Positions 43,014-52,092 of a DNA stretch of 64,000 nt are shown piece after piece. Where the stretch lies: NCBI GenBank assembly GCA_016204605.1, contig JACQKK010000032.1:1-64000 (forward strand), given 5' to 3'. A program made the position numbers and the translations under genes. The DNA is from Candidatus Lambdaproteobacteria bacterium (lineage in GTDB: Bacteria > SAR324 > JACQKK01). The number at the start of each line of letters is the position of its first letter. Within the stretch, counting starts at the first letter, position 1. Below the pieces are notes generated by a model. That model did not search any database, had not been told where the DNA came from, and saw only the letters and a list, made by a program, of their open reading frames with translations.

Positions 43014-44663
43014 ATGAACGTAACGTCGCTGGCCGAGCGGTTCAGGGGTCGCGGGCCGCTGATCATGATCGTGCTCGATGGCTGGGGCATCGGCGCCCAC
43101 GACGAGGGCGACGCCATCCACCACGCCCGCAAGCCCACCATGGATGCGCTGCTGGCGGGCAGCGCGCACTCGGCGATCTATACCCATGGGCTGTATGTCG
43201 GCCTGCCCGCGCCCAAGGACATCGGCGGGTCGGAGGTGGGCCACATGACGATGGGGGCCGGGCGGATCATGGCGCAGGGCCCCACGCGCATCGGCAGACT
43301 GCTGGCGAGCGGCGCGTTCTTCGAGAGCGAGGTGCTGCGCACGCTGATCGACAACTGCGTGCAGCGCAACGTGCCGCTGCACCTGATCGGGCTGCTCTCG
43401 GACGGCAACGTCCACAGCCACATCACCCACTTCGAGCGGATCATCGACCACGCCGCCGCGCGGGGCGTCCGGCGGCTGTATGTGCACGCCCTGCTCGACG
43501 GGCGCGACGTGCCCTACCAGTCGGCGCTGGATTACGTGGAGCCGCTCGAGGCCAAGCTGGCCGCGCTCTCCCGCGAGCGGCCGGGACGCGACTACGCCAT
43601 CGCCAGCGGCGGAGGTCGCGAGGTGATCACCATGGATCGCGACCAGAACTGGGAGAAGGTGCGGCGCGGCTGGGCGGTGCACGTGCACGGGCGCGAAGGC
43701 GAGCCGGTGGCTTCGGCCTCGGCGGCCATCCGCGCCGCGCGGGAGCGAGCGCCCGACATGGTGGATCAGGATCTGCCGCCCTTCGTGGTGGTACGCGCAG
43801 GCCGGCCGGTGGGGCCGATCCAGGACGGCCACTCGGTCGTGTTCATGAACTTCCGCGGCGACCGGGCGATCGAGTTCTCCCGGGCCATGGTCGAGGACGA
43901 TTTCGCCGGCTTCGACCGCAGCCCGCGCCCGCGCGTGCGCTATGCCGGCATGATGAAGTACGACGAGGACACGAACCTGCCGCCCGAGACGCTGGTCGAG
44001 ACGGCCGGGGTGGAGCGGCCCTTCGGGCGGCGCATCCTCGAGCTGGGCATGCACCAGTTCCGGCTGGCCGAGACGCAGAAGTACGCCCACGTCACCTTCT
44101 TCTTCAACGGCGGCTACCGCGAGCCCCTGGACCCCTCCCGCGAGACCTACGAGCTGATTCCCTCGGAGCGGGTGGATTCCTTCGCGAAGGCCCCCGCCAT
44201 GCGGGCGCGGGAGATCGGGCAGAAGGCGGAGGCCTTCATCCGCAGCAAGCGCTACCGGTTCGGGCTGATCAACTTCGCCAACACCGACATGGTGGGCCAC
44301 ACGGGCGACCTGGTCGCCGCCATCAAGGCCACGGAGGCGGTGGATCGCGCCCTGGCGGGCATCGTCAACGCCCTGCGCGAGGTGGGCGGGCTGGCGCTGG
44401 TGACCGCCGATCACGGAAACGCCGAGGAGATGATCGCGCTCAATCCCAAGACCGGCCGGCGCGAGCCGAGCACGCGCCACTCGCTCAACCCCGTGCCGGT
44501 GGTGCTGTTCGATCCGCTCTACCGGGGAGCGGGAGACTACCGGTTGCGGCCCCTCGACGATGGCAAGCCCAACACCCTGGCCAACGTGATGGCCACCCAC
44601 TACATCCTGCTCGGACTGAAACCGCCCGATGACGTGGACGCACCCCTGTTCGACCTCGCCTGA
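43014..44663 (+). CDS. gpmI: 2,3-bisphosphoglycerate-independent phosphoglycerate mutase
   Basis: A 549-residue di-manganese phosphoglycerate mutase of glycolysis. It has IMIVLDGWGIG (metal site), the catalytic Ser73 in GGSEVGHMTMGAG, LLSDGNVHSH, ALLDGRDVPYQSALDYVE, VFMNFRGDRA, GLINFANTDMVGHTGD and VTADHGNAEEM for the second metal. The usual Asn before the catalytic Ser (GNSEVGH) is Gly here. The start is ATG 43014; 22 extra codons upstream to 42948 lack homology. A PurO-like gene follows. Confidence 0.95.
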   Translation: MNVTSLAERFRGRGPLIMIVLDGWGIGAHDEGDAIHHARKPTMDALLAGSAHSAIYTHGLYVGLPAPKDIGGSEVGHMTMGAGRIMAQGPTRIGRLLASGAFFESEVLRTLIDNCVQRNVPLHLIGLLSDGNVHSHITHFERIIDHAAARGVRRLYVHALLDGRDVPYQSALDYVEPLEAKLAALSRERPGRDYAIASGGGREVITMDRDQNWEKVRRGWAVHVHGREGEPVASASAAIRAARERAPDMVDQDLPPFVVVRAGRPVGPIQDGHSVVFMNFRGDRAIEFSRAMVEDDFAGFDRSPRPRVRYAGMMKYDEDTNLPPETLVETAGVERPFGRRILELGMHQFRLAETQKYAHVTFFFNGGYREPLDPSRETYELIPSERVDSFAKAPAMRAREIGQKAEAFIRSKRYRFGLINFANTDMVGHTGDLVAAIKATEAVDRALAGIVNALREVGGLALVTADHGNAEEMIALNPKTGRREPSTRHSLNPVPVVLFDPLYRGAGDYRLRPLDDGKPNTLANVMATHYILLGLKPPDDVDAPLFDLA

Positions 44664-44813
44664 CCGGACGACGAACCTCGGGCCGGTCGCGGCGCAGCCG
44701 TGACGGAAAGCGGAAGATTCGGCGTTTACCAGCCACGATGACATGAACCGCAGCCTGGCGGCGGGAGCCGGGGATGAGCCCGGCCGGGGGCCCGCTCGGC
44801 GCGACTTGATGGC

Positions 44814-45578
44814 GTGCCCGTGCAGACGACACTCGAAAACATACGCCGCGAGGCGGCCGAAAACCTGCGGCGGCTCTCGGAAAATCCCTACCCCGGGCGC
44901 GGCATCATCCTGGGGCGCTCCGCCGATGGCGAGCGGCTGGTGCAGGTGTACTGGATCATGGGGCGGAGCGAGAACAGCCGCAACCGCGTGATCGTGGCGC
45001 GCGGAGGGCTGGTGCGCACCGAGCCGATCGACCTCGCCAAGGTGGAGCATCCGCGCCTGGTGATCTACACGGCCATGCGCGAGCTGCCGGGCCAGTACTT
45101 CGTCTCCAACGGCGACCAGACCGATATCATGGTCGAGGCGATCGAATCCGGCGGCACGTACCAGGAAGGGCTGCGGGAGTGCACGCACGAGCCCGACGAA
45201 CCCAACTGGACGCCGCGCATCGCGGGCGCCTTCCAGGTGGAGCCGGGGCGCGTGCGCGCCTTTCTGGCGATCATCCGGGCGGATCGCTTCGACACGGCGC
45301 GCTCCACGCGCTTCTTCTACGAATACGAGGAGCCGCCGCCGGGCTTCGGAGTGTGCATCACGACGTACCGGGGCAACGGCACGCCGCTGCCACCCTTCCA
45401 GGGGGAGCCGCTGCTGCTCCCGCTGGCGGGGGAGACCGGTGAGCTCGGCAACATGTTGTGGAACCGGCTCAACGAGAAGAACCGCATCTCCCTCGCGGTG
45501 AAGCTCATCAACCCGGCCGACGGCGAATCCACCGTCACCGTCATCAACAAGTTCGCCAAACGGCCCGGGTCGCGCTGA
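44814..45578 (+). CDS. IMP cyclohydrolase-like protein (PurO family)
   Basis: A 254-residue single-domain protein of the PurO-type IMP cyclohydrolase family. NPYPGRGIILGRSADGERLV, VYWIMGRSENSRNRVI and QTDIMVEAIESGGTYQEGL are the family's strong blocks, as is NWTPRIAGAF. PurO makes IMP from FAICAR in archaea that lack the PurH cyclohydrolase; bacterial homologs exist with untested roles. Whether this genome also has purH cannot be seen here. The start is GTG 44814 (or GTG 44820). No purine genes are nearby; gpmI precedes it by 150 bp. Confidence 0.82.
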   Translation: MPVQTTLENIRREAAENLRRLSENPYPGRGIILGRSADGERLVQVYWIMGRSENSRNRVIVARGGLVRTEPIDLAKVEHPRLVIYTAMRELPGQYFVSNGDQTDIMVEAIESGGTYQEGLRECTHEPDEPNWTPRIAGAFQVEPGRVRAFLAIIRADRFDTARSTRFFYEYEEPPPGFGVCITTYRGNGTPLPPFQGEPLLLPLAGETGELGNMLWNRLNEKNRISLAVKLINPADGESTVTVINKFAKRPGSR

Positions 45579-45742
45579 ACCGGCGAGGGCGGCCCGCGCA
45601 ACGGTCGGGGTCTGCCGCGCGGTGCGCCCGCTCAAGTTTTCGCCGCCCGGGCCGATAGCGGACCCAGAGAGCGTGTGGCGGCGCGGTCCGGGGTCGCTGG
45701 TGGGAAACCGGGTCGTCGGCATCCTCTAAACCGGAGCGGCCC

Positions 45743-46357
45743 ATGGGCACACGAGTCGGCGGGATACGGGCGGCGGCACTTCTCCTGGCGGGATTGGTGT
45801 CGGCGATCCCCGGCCTGGCATCGGCCTACGAAGCGGCCGATAGCGATGCGGTGTTCCTTGGCACGGGATCGTCCAACATCGAGGTCAGGGACAGCGACGA
45901 GCTCCTTTCGGGGTCCAACGTGTTCGGAGGCGCGCGCATCGGCCTGTTCTGGACCCTGTTCGTGGAGCTCGGCTACGGGGCCATCGACTTTTCCGACCGC
46001 GTGTTGGTCTCGGGTGTGAAGAAGCGCATCGACTTCCGCACCACCGGCGGATTCTATGGCGTCGGGATCATGCTGCCGATCCGCAACCTCGCGCTGGGCG
46101 TGAAGGCAACCCAGAGCTTCGACAACAAGTGGTCGCAGGAGATCACCGACGTGACGACCAATACCGTCGATTCGCGCACGTCGGGCAACATCGACTACAA
46201 CAGCTACTTCGCCTTCGTGCGCATCGGCCGGTTCTTCGAGCTCGGCGCCCGCCGCGACGAGATCAAGAACACGGATTCGGTCGTGACCAACGCCTTCGGC
46301 CCCTATGTCGCGCTGAACATCCCGCTCGGCTTCGGTCCGGGTCACATGATGCGGTAG
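45743..46357 (+). CDS. Small outer-membrane beta-barrel protein
   Basis: A 204-residue exported protein with a signal peptide (residues ~1-28, ending ASA) followed by alternating strand patterns such as FGGARIGLFWTLFVELGYG, TTGGFYGVGIMLPI and YFAFVRIGRFFELGARRD, which suggests an 8-stranded OmpW/OmpX-like barrel. It does not end in the usual aromatic residue (GHMMR). Function unknown. It stands alone, convergent with the molybdopterin oxidoreductase gene. Confidence 0.7.
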   Translation: MGTRVGGIRAAALLLAGLVSAIPGLASAYEAADSDAVFLGTGSSNIEVRDSDELLSGSNVFGGARIGLFWTLFVELGYGAIDFSDRVLVSGVKKRIDFRTTGGFYGVGIMLPIRNLALGVKATQSFDNKWSQEITDVTTNTVDSRTSGNIDYNSYFAFVRIGRFFELGARRDEIKNTDSVVTNAFGPYVALNIPLGFGPGHMMR

Positions 46358-46490
46358 AGTTCGCCCGCACGCAGAGGCCTGTGCGGCGCTTCGCTCCTCG
46401 CGTCGGCGACGCGGCGTTTCGTTCCCCGTTGTCTTCGAGAGCGAACAGGCGGCGTCGGCGCGTCCGCAGGTCCCGTGCTTGCGCCCCCCT

Positions 46491-49442
46491 TCACGCCCGC
46501 GATACCCGGCAGAGCAGCGTCTTGAGGTTGGTCTGATCCGAGACCGGGTCGCGCTGCGTCTTGTCCGTGAGGAAGTTGACGCTGCGCCAGGGGTGGTAGG
46601 GCTGGCGCTCGCCCCAGCCGATCGGGACGAACACCGTGGTCGGGCGCAGGCCGGCGTTGAGCCAGGCGCGCGCCTCGATGGCACCATGGGCCGTCGCGAC
46701 GCGGACGAGGTCGCCATCGGCGATGCCGAGCGCCCGGGCGCGGTCGGGGTGGATCTGCGCATACAGGTCGGGCCACATCTCCTGCGCCTGCCAGAGGTAG
46801 TGGGTCCACGAGTGGAAGTGGGGGGCGGGCGGGCGCCCGGTCACCAGCTCCAGGTCGTAGCCCCGGGCGCGCAGCTTCGCGCCGGGCCCGTCCGGAGCCG
46901 CGGCCACGAGGCGGGCAGGTGAGCTGGCCGTGGGCGTCTTGTGGAACGGCGAGAGCGTGCCCTGGGCCGCGTCGTCCTCCGTGAACGCCACGTGGGGCAG
47001 GTCCACGAGCTGCTCGCGCTCGCTGTAGAACTCGGGCAGCGCGGAAAGCCCGACCGCCCGGAACATGGCCTCCTGCGCCTCGCTCCAGAACTCGAGCTTG
47101 CCGCTCGGGGTGGGGAAGCGCCGGCCGGGGCCGGCCCCGAAGGCCGTGGTGCCTTCGAGATAGAGCGTCTCCTGCTCAGGGGCGTCCTCCGCTGCGACCG
47201 GGATGCGCACCCAGCGGTAGGGCACGCTGTGCAGGCGGCGCTGCGTGCAGCCGCGCAGTTGCGGGTTCCGGGTGAGCACCTCGTCCCAGAACACGGCGGG
47301 ATCCTTGTAGCGCTCCGGCAACACATCCTCGAAGCCGAAGCGGCGGGCCAGCTCGACCCAGATCCAGGCGTCGCCGCGGGCCTCGCCGGGCGGCTCGATC
47401 ATCTTGTCCACCCACACCACGCGGCGATCGTCGTTGGAGCGGCCGATATCGCCCTGCTCGATCCCCGTGGCCGCCGGCAGCACGTAGTCGGCATGGGCCG
47501 AGGTCTCGTTGGGGAACAGCTCGATGTGCACCAGCAGCTCCAGCGCCGCGAAAGCCCGGCGCGCTTCCGCCTGGCCGGGCCAGTTGGACATGGGGTTGTT
47601 GCAGGCGATCAGCGCCTTGAGCGGGTAAGGGCGGCCGTGCAGCATGGCCTCCGTCCAGCCGGTCGGGTTGCGGCGCACCTTGGGCTGCTGCGGGGTGCGC
47701 TGCCGCTCCGGCGGCGCGTCGGGGGCGATGGGCAGCCCGGCGGTCATGTTGAAGAAGGCGCCCCCGCGCCGGCCCCAGTTCCCCGTCACGGCCGCGAGGG
47801 CCATCAGCACGCGGTTGGTCTGCACCGCGTTGGTGTGCTGGTTGATGCCGCGGCTGGCGAAGATCACGCAACCCTCGGCCCGGGCCACCTCCTCCGCCAG
47901 GGCGCGCATCTCCGCCGCCGGGAGGTCCGTGATGGGCGCCGCCCACTCGGGCGTGTAGCCGCGCTCCGCGATGAACGCCCGCCAGCGCTCCCAGCCCAGC
48001 ACGTTGGCGCGGCAGAACGGCTCGTCGTGCAACCCCTGGGCGAAGATGTGGTGGAGCATGGCCAGCCCCAGCGCCAGGTCGGTGCCGGGGCGGATCGGCA
48101 GCCAGCGGTCGGCCTTGCCGGCGGTGACCGTCCTGCGCGGGTCCACCACCACCATGCGCGCGCCGTTGCGCAGGCGCCAGTCGTTGATCATGCCGAAGTA
48201 GACTGGGCGGGTCTCGGCCTGGTTGTCGCCGATGAACAGGTAGAGCGCCGCGCTGCCCAGGTCGCCCGGCGTGTAGCTGTTACCGCTCCCCACCCGCCCC
48301 TGCACCAGCTCGTAGGCGATGGTCTTGCCCGTGGCGCAGAAGGGGTCGGTGCCCTCGACGTTGGGCGTGCCCCAGAGCTGGCCGAACAGCCGGATGTAGC
48401 CCTGCTTGGTGATGACGCCCGTGCGCGTGCCGGCGAAGATGCCGAGCGCCTCGGGACCCCAGGTCTCGCGCACGGCGCCCAGGCGCTCCGCGATCTCCCC
48501 GAGCGCCTGCTCCCAGGAGATGGGCTCGAAGCGGCCGGCGCCGCGCTTCCCGACGCGCTTGAGCGGCGTGGTCAGGCGGTGGGGATTCCCATGCAGTTGC
48601 ACGCCGAGCTGGGATTTCGGGCAGACGCGGCCGCCCAGCACGGGGTCGTCCTCGTTGCCGGTGATCTGCACCACCCGGTCGCCCTGCAGGTGCACCATCG
48701 TCGTGCAGCAGTTGAAGCAGAAGGTGCAGCCGCCGGGCAGGATGCGGTCCGGCTGCCGCGCCTCGCGCGCAACCTGGTAGGGCGGACGCACCGCCTGCGC
48801 CGCGAAGGGCGCCCGTCCCAGCGCCCCATCCGAGACGGCCGGAGCACGCCGCTCCGGCGGCGCGAGCGGCACCGGCGTTGCCGCGGCCGGGCCGGCGCCG
48901 CGGGCGAGACGATCGAGATACACCGTCGCCGGATCGAGCAGGAACGGGTCGTGCTCGACCGGCCGGCGCCCCTCCGCCCGTGCCTCGGCCAGCAGCGGGT
49001 CGCGCTCACCGAAGCGGATGGCGCGCCCCGGGCAGACGGCCGCGCAGGCCGGCCCCCGCCCCGCAGCGCGACGGTCGGCGCACAGGTCGCACTTGACGGC
49101 GCGGTGCAGGGCGGGGTCGTAGCCCATCGCGCCATAGGGGCAGGCCAGCACGCACTCGCCGCAGCCCGTGCAGCGGCTCTCCGCCACCCGCACCACGCCG
49201 GTGGCCTCGTCCTTGGCAATGGCCTTGGGGTTGACCGGGCAGGCGCGCAGGCAGGCCGGTCGCTCGCACTGCTGGCAGGTCACGGTCAGGAAGTCGAGGC
49301 CGGGCCGGCCCGGCTCGCCCAGCCAGACCACCCGGTTGCGGTAGGCGCCGGGTCCGAGACCGTGCTCCTGCTTGCAAGCCACCTCGCAGCTCTTGCAGCC
49401 GGTGCAGCGCTCCAGGTCGATCATCAGCGCGAGGCGGCCCAT
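46491..49442 (-). CDS. Ferredoxin-molybdopterin oxidoreductase fusion
   Basis: A 983-residue fusion. Residues 1-150 are an NrfC/DmsB-like ferredoxin with four Cys clusters (Cys13/16/19/23, 56-68, 91/94/97/101, 118-137). Residues ~235-983 are a molybdopterin-bisPGD catalytic subunit, with a further FeS motif at Cys239/242/245/274 (GGCTFCFNCC...VCPKS) and the probable Mo ligand Cys369 in DPFCATGKT. The usual arrangement has these as two proteins. No Tat signal is present, so catalysis is cytoplasmic. The next gene on the strand encodes a b-type cytochrome that could pass electrons to or from quinone. Relatives include polysulfide/thiosulfate reductase and nitrate/formate-type enzymes; substrate is not decidable. 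Confidence 0.88.
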   Translation of the reverse strand: MGRLALMIDLERCTGCKSCEVACKQEHGLGPGAYRNRVVWLGEPGRPGLDFLTVTCQQCERPACLRACPVNPKAIAKDEATGVVRVAESRCTGCGECVLACPYGAMGYDPALHRAVKCDLCADRRAAGRGPACAAVCPGRAIRFGERDPLLAEARAEGRRPVEHDPFLLDPATVYLDRLARGAGPAAATPVPLAPPERRAPAVSDGALGRAPFAAQAVRPPYQVAREARQPDRILPGGCTFCFNCCTTMVHLQGDRVVQITGNEDDPVLGGRVCPKSQLGVQLHGNPHRLTTPLKRVGKRGAGRFEPISWEQALGEIAERLGAVRETWGPEALGIFAGTRTGVITKQGYIRLFGQLWGTPNVEGTDPFCATGKTIAYELVQGRVGSGNSYTPGDLGSAALYLFIGDNQAETRPVYFGMINDWRLRNGARMVVVDPRRTVTAGKADRWLPIRPGTDLALGLAMLHHIFAQGLHDEPFCRANVLGWERWRAFIAERGYTPEWAAPITDLPAAEMRALAEEVARAEGCVIFASRGINQHTNAVQTNRVLMALAAVTGNWGRRGGAFFNMTAGLPIAPDAPPERQRTPQQPKVRRNPTGWTEAMLHGRPYPLKALIACNNPMSNWPGQAEARRAFAALELLVHIELFPNETSAHADYVLPAATGIEQGDIGRSNDDRRVVWVDKMIEPPGEARGDAWIWVELARRFGFEDVLPERYKDPAVFWDEVLTRNPQLRGCTQRRLHSVPYRWVRIPVAAEDAPEQETLYLEGTTAFGAGPGRRFPTPSGKLEFWSEAQEAMFRAVGLSALPEFYSEREQLVDLPHVAFTEDDAAQGTLSPFHKTPTASSPARLVAAAPDGPGAKLRARGYDLELVTGRPPAPHFHSWTHYLWQAQEMWPDLYAQIHPDRARALGIADGDLVRVATAHGAIEARAWLNAGLRPTTVFVPIGWGERQPYHPWRSVNFLTDKTQRDPVSDQTNLKTLLCRVSRA

Positions 49443-49479
49443 GGCGGCTTCTCGGCAGGGTGGGGTGCGGACGCCGGGC

Positions 49480-50280
49480 TCACCACTCGGCGAGGTGCCA
49501 CCAGGAGATGGCCCGGCCGGCGGCGACGTATCCGGCGAAGAAGGTGACCGTCACCACGTGGGCGATCAGCCCGGCGAAGAACACCACCCCCAACGCGAGG
49601 TGCAGCCGGCGCCACCACGCCTCCGCCAGCGGCGCGGCCTGCCGCGTGCCGATCAGGCGGCTTTCCTCGCGCGCGAGCCGCGCGTAGGCGAACGACAGCC
49701 GGGGCCGGCGCAGCCAGTGGCCGAGCGTGGGCGAGAAGGTCGCCTCTCGCGCCCCGAGGTCGAGCCGCGCCAGCAGGCGGCGCTTCTCGTCGAGCAGCGC
49801 GCGCAGGCGCTCGGTGGCGGCGCTGCGCGGGGTGAAGAAGGCGGGGTGGCGCGAGCCGAACGTGGCCGACATGCCGCGGGCGATGCGCACCCGCGCCCAC
49901 ACCCCCACCGCGATCAGCCCCAGCAGCGCGAGGTAGAGCAGAGCCGGCGGCCGGCCGAGCCGCCCCGCCCCGTGCACGGCCACCAGCACGACGCCGAGGA
50001 AGCCGGTGCCGATATGGGCCAGGAACCAGCGCCGGGGCGAGCCGCCCCGGCCCGTGCGCTTGGCCCAGGAGAAGGCCGCCGGCACCAGCAGCAGCAGCGC
50101 CCCCGCCACGCCGGTCAGATAGAGCAGCGGCGTGCCCGGCGTGCGCCAGCCATGCGGCAGCAGCGGATGCAGGAGTGCATAGGCGGCCACGGCCGCGAGC
50201 GTGACCAGGGTCAGCGCCACCAGGCGCCGGTTGCCGATATCGGCGACGGGCGGCGGCGGAAGGGTTCGGCTGCGGAGCAT
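49480..50280 (-). CDS. Membrane b-type cytochrome subunit (partner of the fusion oxidoreductase)
   Basis: A 266-residue integral membrane protein with about five helices. Paired His residues occur in FLAHIGTGFLGVVLVAVHGAG and again in RLHLALGVVFFAGLIAHVV, the arrangement for two b hemes in a cytochrome-b561/FdnI-like anchor. A soluble loop (~residues 125-200) lies between. It starts at ATG 50280 and ends 37 bp before the fusion oxidoreductase start, so the two are translated together. Quinone linkage is inferred from the fold. Confidence 0.78.
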   Translation of the reverse strand: MLRSRTLPPPPVADIGNRRLVALTLVTLAAVAAYALLHPLLPHGWRTPGTPLLYLTGVAGALLLLVPAAFSWAKRTGRGGSPRRWFLAHIGTGFLGVVLVAVHGAGRLGRPPALLYLALLGLIAVGVWARVRIARGMSATFGSRHPAFFTPRSAATERLRALLDEKRRLLARLDLGAREATFSPTLGHWLRRPRLSFAYARLAREESRLIGTRQAAPLAEAWWRRLHLALGVVFFAGLIAHVVTVTFFAGYVAAGRAISWWHLAEW

Positions 50281-50464
50281 GGCGTTCCTCGGTCGAGCGC
50301 GCCCTCCCCCGGGCGGCGCCCCGCATCCTGCCCCGGAAGCCGGCCCGCGCGCAAGCGGCCGACCCGACGACGCGGGGCGGGTGCGAGGCTTCAGCGGCGC
50401 CACGTACCGCCCCGCTGCCGCGATCCTGGCCTCTCCACGGCGCGGGGGCCAGGGGCGCGCGAGG

Positions 50465-50977
50465 CTACGGGGCCGCGCTCAGGGCCACCGCGATCGGCGG
50501 GGCGCTGCGCAGGGTCTGGTACACGACGCAGTAGCGCTCGGTGAGCCGCTGGAGCACTTCCAGCTTCTCCGGGGGCACGTCGCCCTGGAGGTCGAAGCGG
50601 AGGCGGATCTCCCGGAACCCGACGGGCGCGTCCTTGGCCGTGCCGAGGGTGCCGCGGAAGTCGAGATCGCCCTCGGCGGTGACCGTTCCGCCGGCGAGAG
50701 GAAGCTCGAGGGCGGTCGCCACGGCCCGCAGCGTCACTCCGGCGCAGGCCACCAGCGCCTCGAGCAGCATGTCTCCCGAGCAGGCCTGGAGCCCGGTGCC
50801 GCCGGTGGCCGGGTGGAGCCCGGCCTCCACCACGGCCCGCCCGGTTTCCACCTTGCAGGTGAGCGCCTGGTCATCCAGCGCGCCCCGGGCGCGCAGCGTG
50901 ACGAGGGCGGCCCGGGGCTGTTCCTTGTAGCGGGCCTTGAGCGGGGCCTGCAGCGCGCGCAGTTCGTTGGCGTCCAT
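50465..50977 (-). CDS. OsmC/Ohr family protein
   Basis: A 170-residue OsmC-fold protein. The two redox-active Cys are seen at positions equivalent to Cys78 (LEALVACAGVTLRAV) and Cys150 (ERYCVVYQTL), giving thiol-dependent hydroperoxide reductase chemistry in tested relatives. GGTGLQACSGDMLL is the family's substrate-channel block. It lies with the LLM gene on the minus strand (123 bp apart), possibly transcribed with it. An extra Cys66 is present. Confidence 0.9.
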   Translation of the reverse strand: MDANELRALQAPLKARYKEQPRAALVTLRARGALDDQALTCKVETGRAVVEAGLHPATGGTGLQACSGDMLLEALVACAGVTLRAVATALELPLAGGTVTAEGDLDFRGTLGTAKDAPVGFREIRLRFDLQGDVPPEKLEVLQRLTERYCVVYQTLRSAPPIAVALSAAP

Positions 50978-51100
50978 TTGCGTGTCTCCGCAACAGGGTG
51001 GTTTCTGGCAGCGCAGCCGCGCGATCGACGTGGCGTCGGCACGGGCAGTATGGCCGCAGGCCGGGGTGGAGACGCGCGCACGCGCCCACCACGGGCAGGC

Positions 51101-51976
51101 TCACGCCTTCGGCGCGAGCGCTGCCAGCGCGTCCAGGTCCGGCAGGCGCGAGCCGGCCGGATGCAGGGTCTGGATGCAGACGTGGTTCGCCCCGGCATCC
51201 AGGTGGGCCTGGATGCGCCGCTTGACCGCCGCCACGTCGCCCCAGGCCACCATGGCGTCGAGAAACCGGTCGCTGCCGCCGTTCGCCAGCTCGTCCTCGC
51301 GGAAGCCGAGCCGGAGCCAGTTGTTGCGGTAGTTGGGCAGCAGCATGTAGTGGCCCAGTGCGTCCCGCGCCACCGCGCGGGCCTGCTTCGGCTCCTGGAC
51401 CAGCAGCACTTTCTGTTCGGCGCAGATCCAGGCTTTGGGGCCGACGATCTTCCGCGCCCAGGCGGTGTGCTCGGGGGTGATGTTGTAGGGATGGATGCCG
51501 GCCGTACGCTCCGCCGCCAGCCGGGTCATGCGGGGGCCGAGCGCCGCCAGCACGATCGGGGGCGGCTGATCCACCTGCGGGGCCACGGCCGCGGCGCGCT
51601 CCATGCCGTCGAGATAGGCGCGCATGGTGGCGACGGGCTTGCCGTAGCGGTGGCCGCGCAGGGTCTCGACCGTGGGCGCGTGCGAGACGCCCAGCCCCAG
51701 CAGGAACCTGCCCCCGGAAAGCTTGGCGAGGCTGTGCTGGCCCTGCTTCATGGTGGTGGGGTCGCGGCCGTAGATGTTGGCGATCCCGGTGGCGAGGATC
51801 AGCGTGTCGGTTCGTTCGAGCAGGAAGCTGCCCAGCGCGAAGGATTCATAGCCCCGCCCCTCCGGGTACCAGAGCACCGAGTATCCCAGCCGCTCCGTGC
51901 GCTGCGCTAGGTCGAGCAACTGCGCCCGGCTGAAGGTGTGGGTCGAGCACCACACGCCGAGTTTTCCGAAGTTCAT
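51101..51976 (-). CDS. LLM-class F420-dependent-type oxidoreductase (TIGR03620-like)
   Basis: A 291-residue luciferase-like TIM barrel. It begins MNFGKLGVWCSTHTFSRAQ, with RTERLGYSVLWYPEGRGYES, ATGIANIYGRDPTTMKQGQ, GRFLLGLGVSHAPTVE and the C-terminal AGANHVCIQTLHP; this order matches the TIGR03620 group thought to use F420. The ribosome site AGGAGAC lies upstream. It is unrelated in detail to the LLM enzyme at 19002. Substrate unknown. Confidence 0.87.
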   Translation of the reverse strand: MNFGKLGVWCSTHTFSRAQLLDLAQRTERLGYSVLWYPEGRGYESFALGSFLLERTDTLILATGIANIYGRDPTTMKQGQHSLAKLSGGRFLLGLGVSHAPTVETLRGHRYGKPVATMRAYLDGMERAAAVAPQVDQPPPIVLAALGPRMTRLAAERTAGIHPYNITPEHTAWARKIVGPKAWICAEQKVLLVQEPKQARAVARDALGHYMLLPNYRNNWLRLGFREDELANGGSDRFLDAMVAWGDVAAVKRRIQAHLDAGANHVCIQTLHPAGSRLPDLDALAALAPKA

Positions 51977-52092
51977 CGTTCCGTCTCCTCATGATCGCCA
52001 GTGGGTGCGAAGGCGTGCGTTCGGCGGCGGCTCCCACGGCGGGCGCCTGCGGCCGACCCGACGCTGCGGGGAGCGGCACGGCACGCGGTCGG

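Noticed and set aside
42738-45722. 994-codon minus-strand open frame opposite gpmI and the PurO-like gene
   Set aside because: Shadow frame; both plus-strand genes have strong family motifs.
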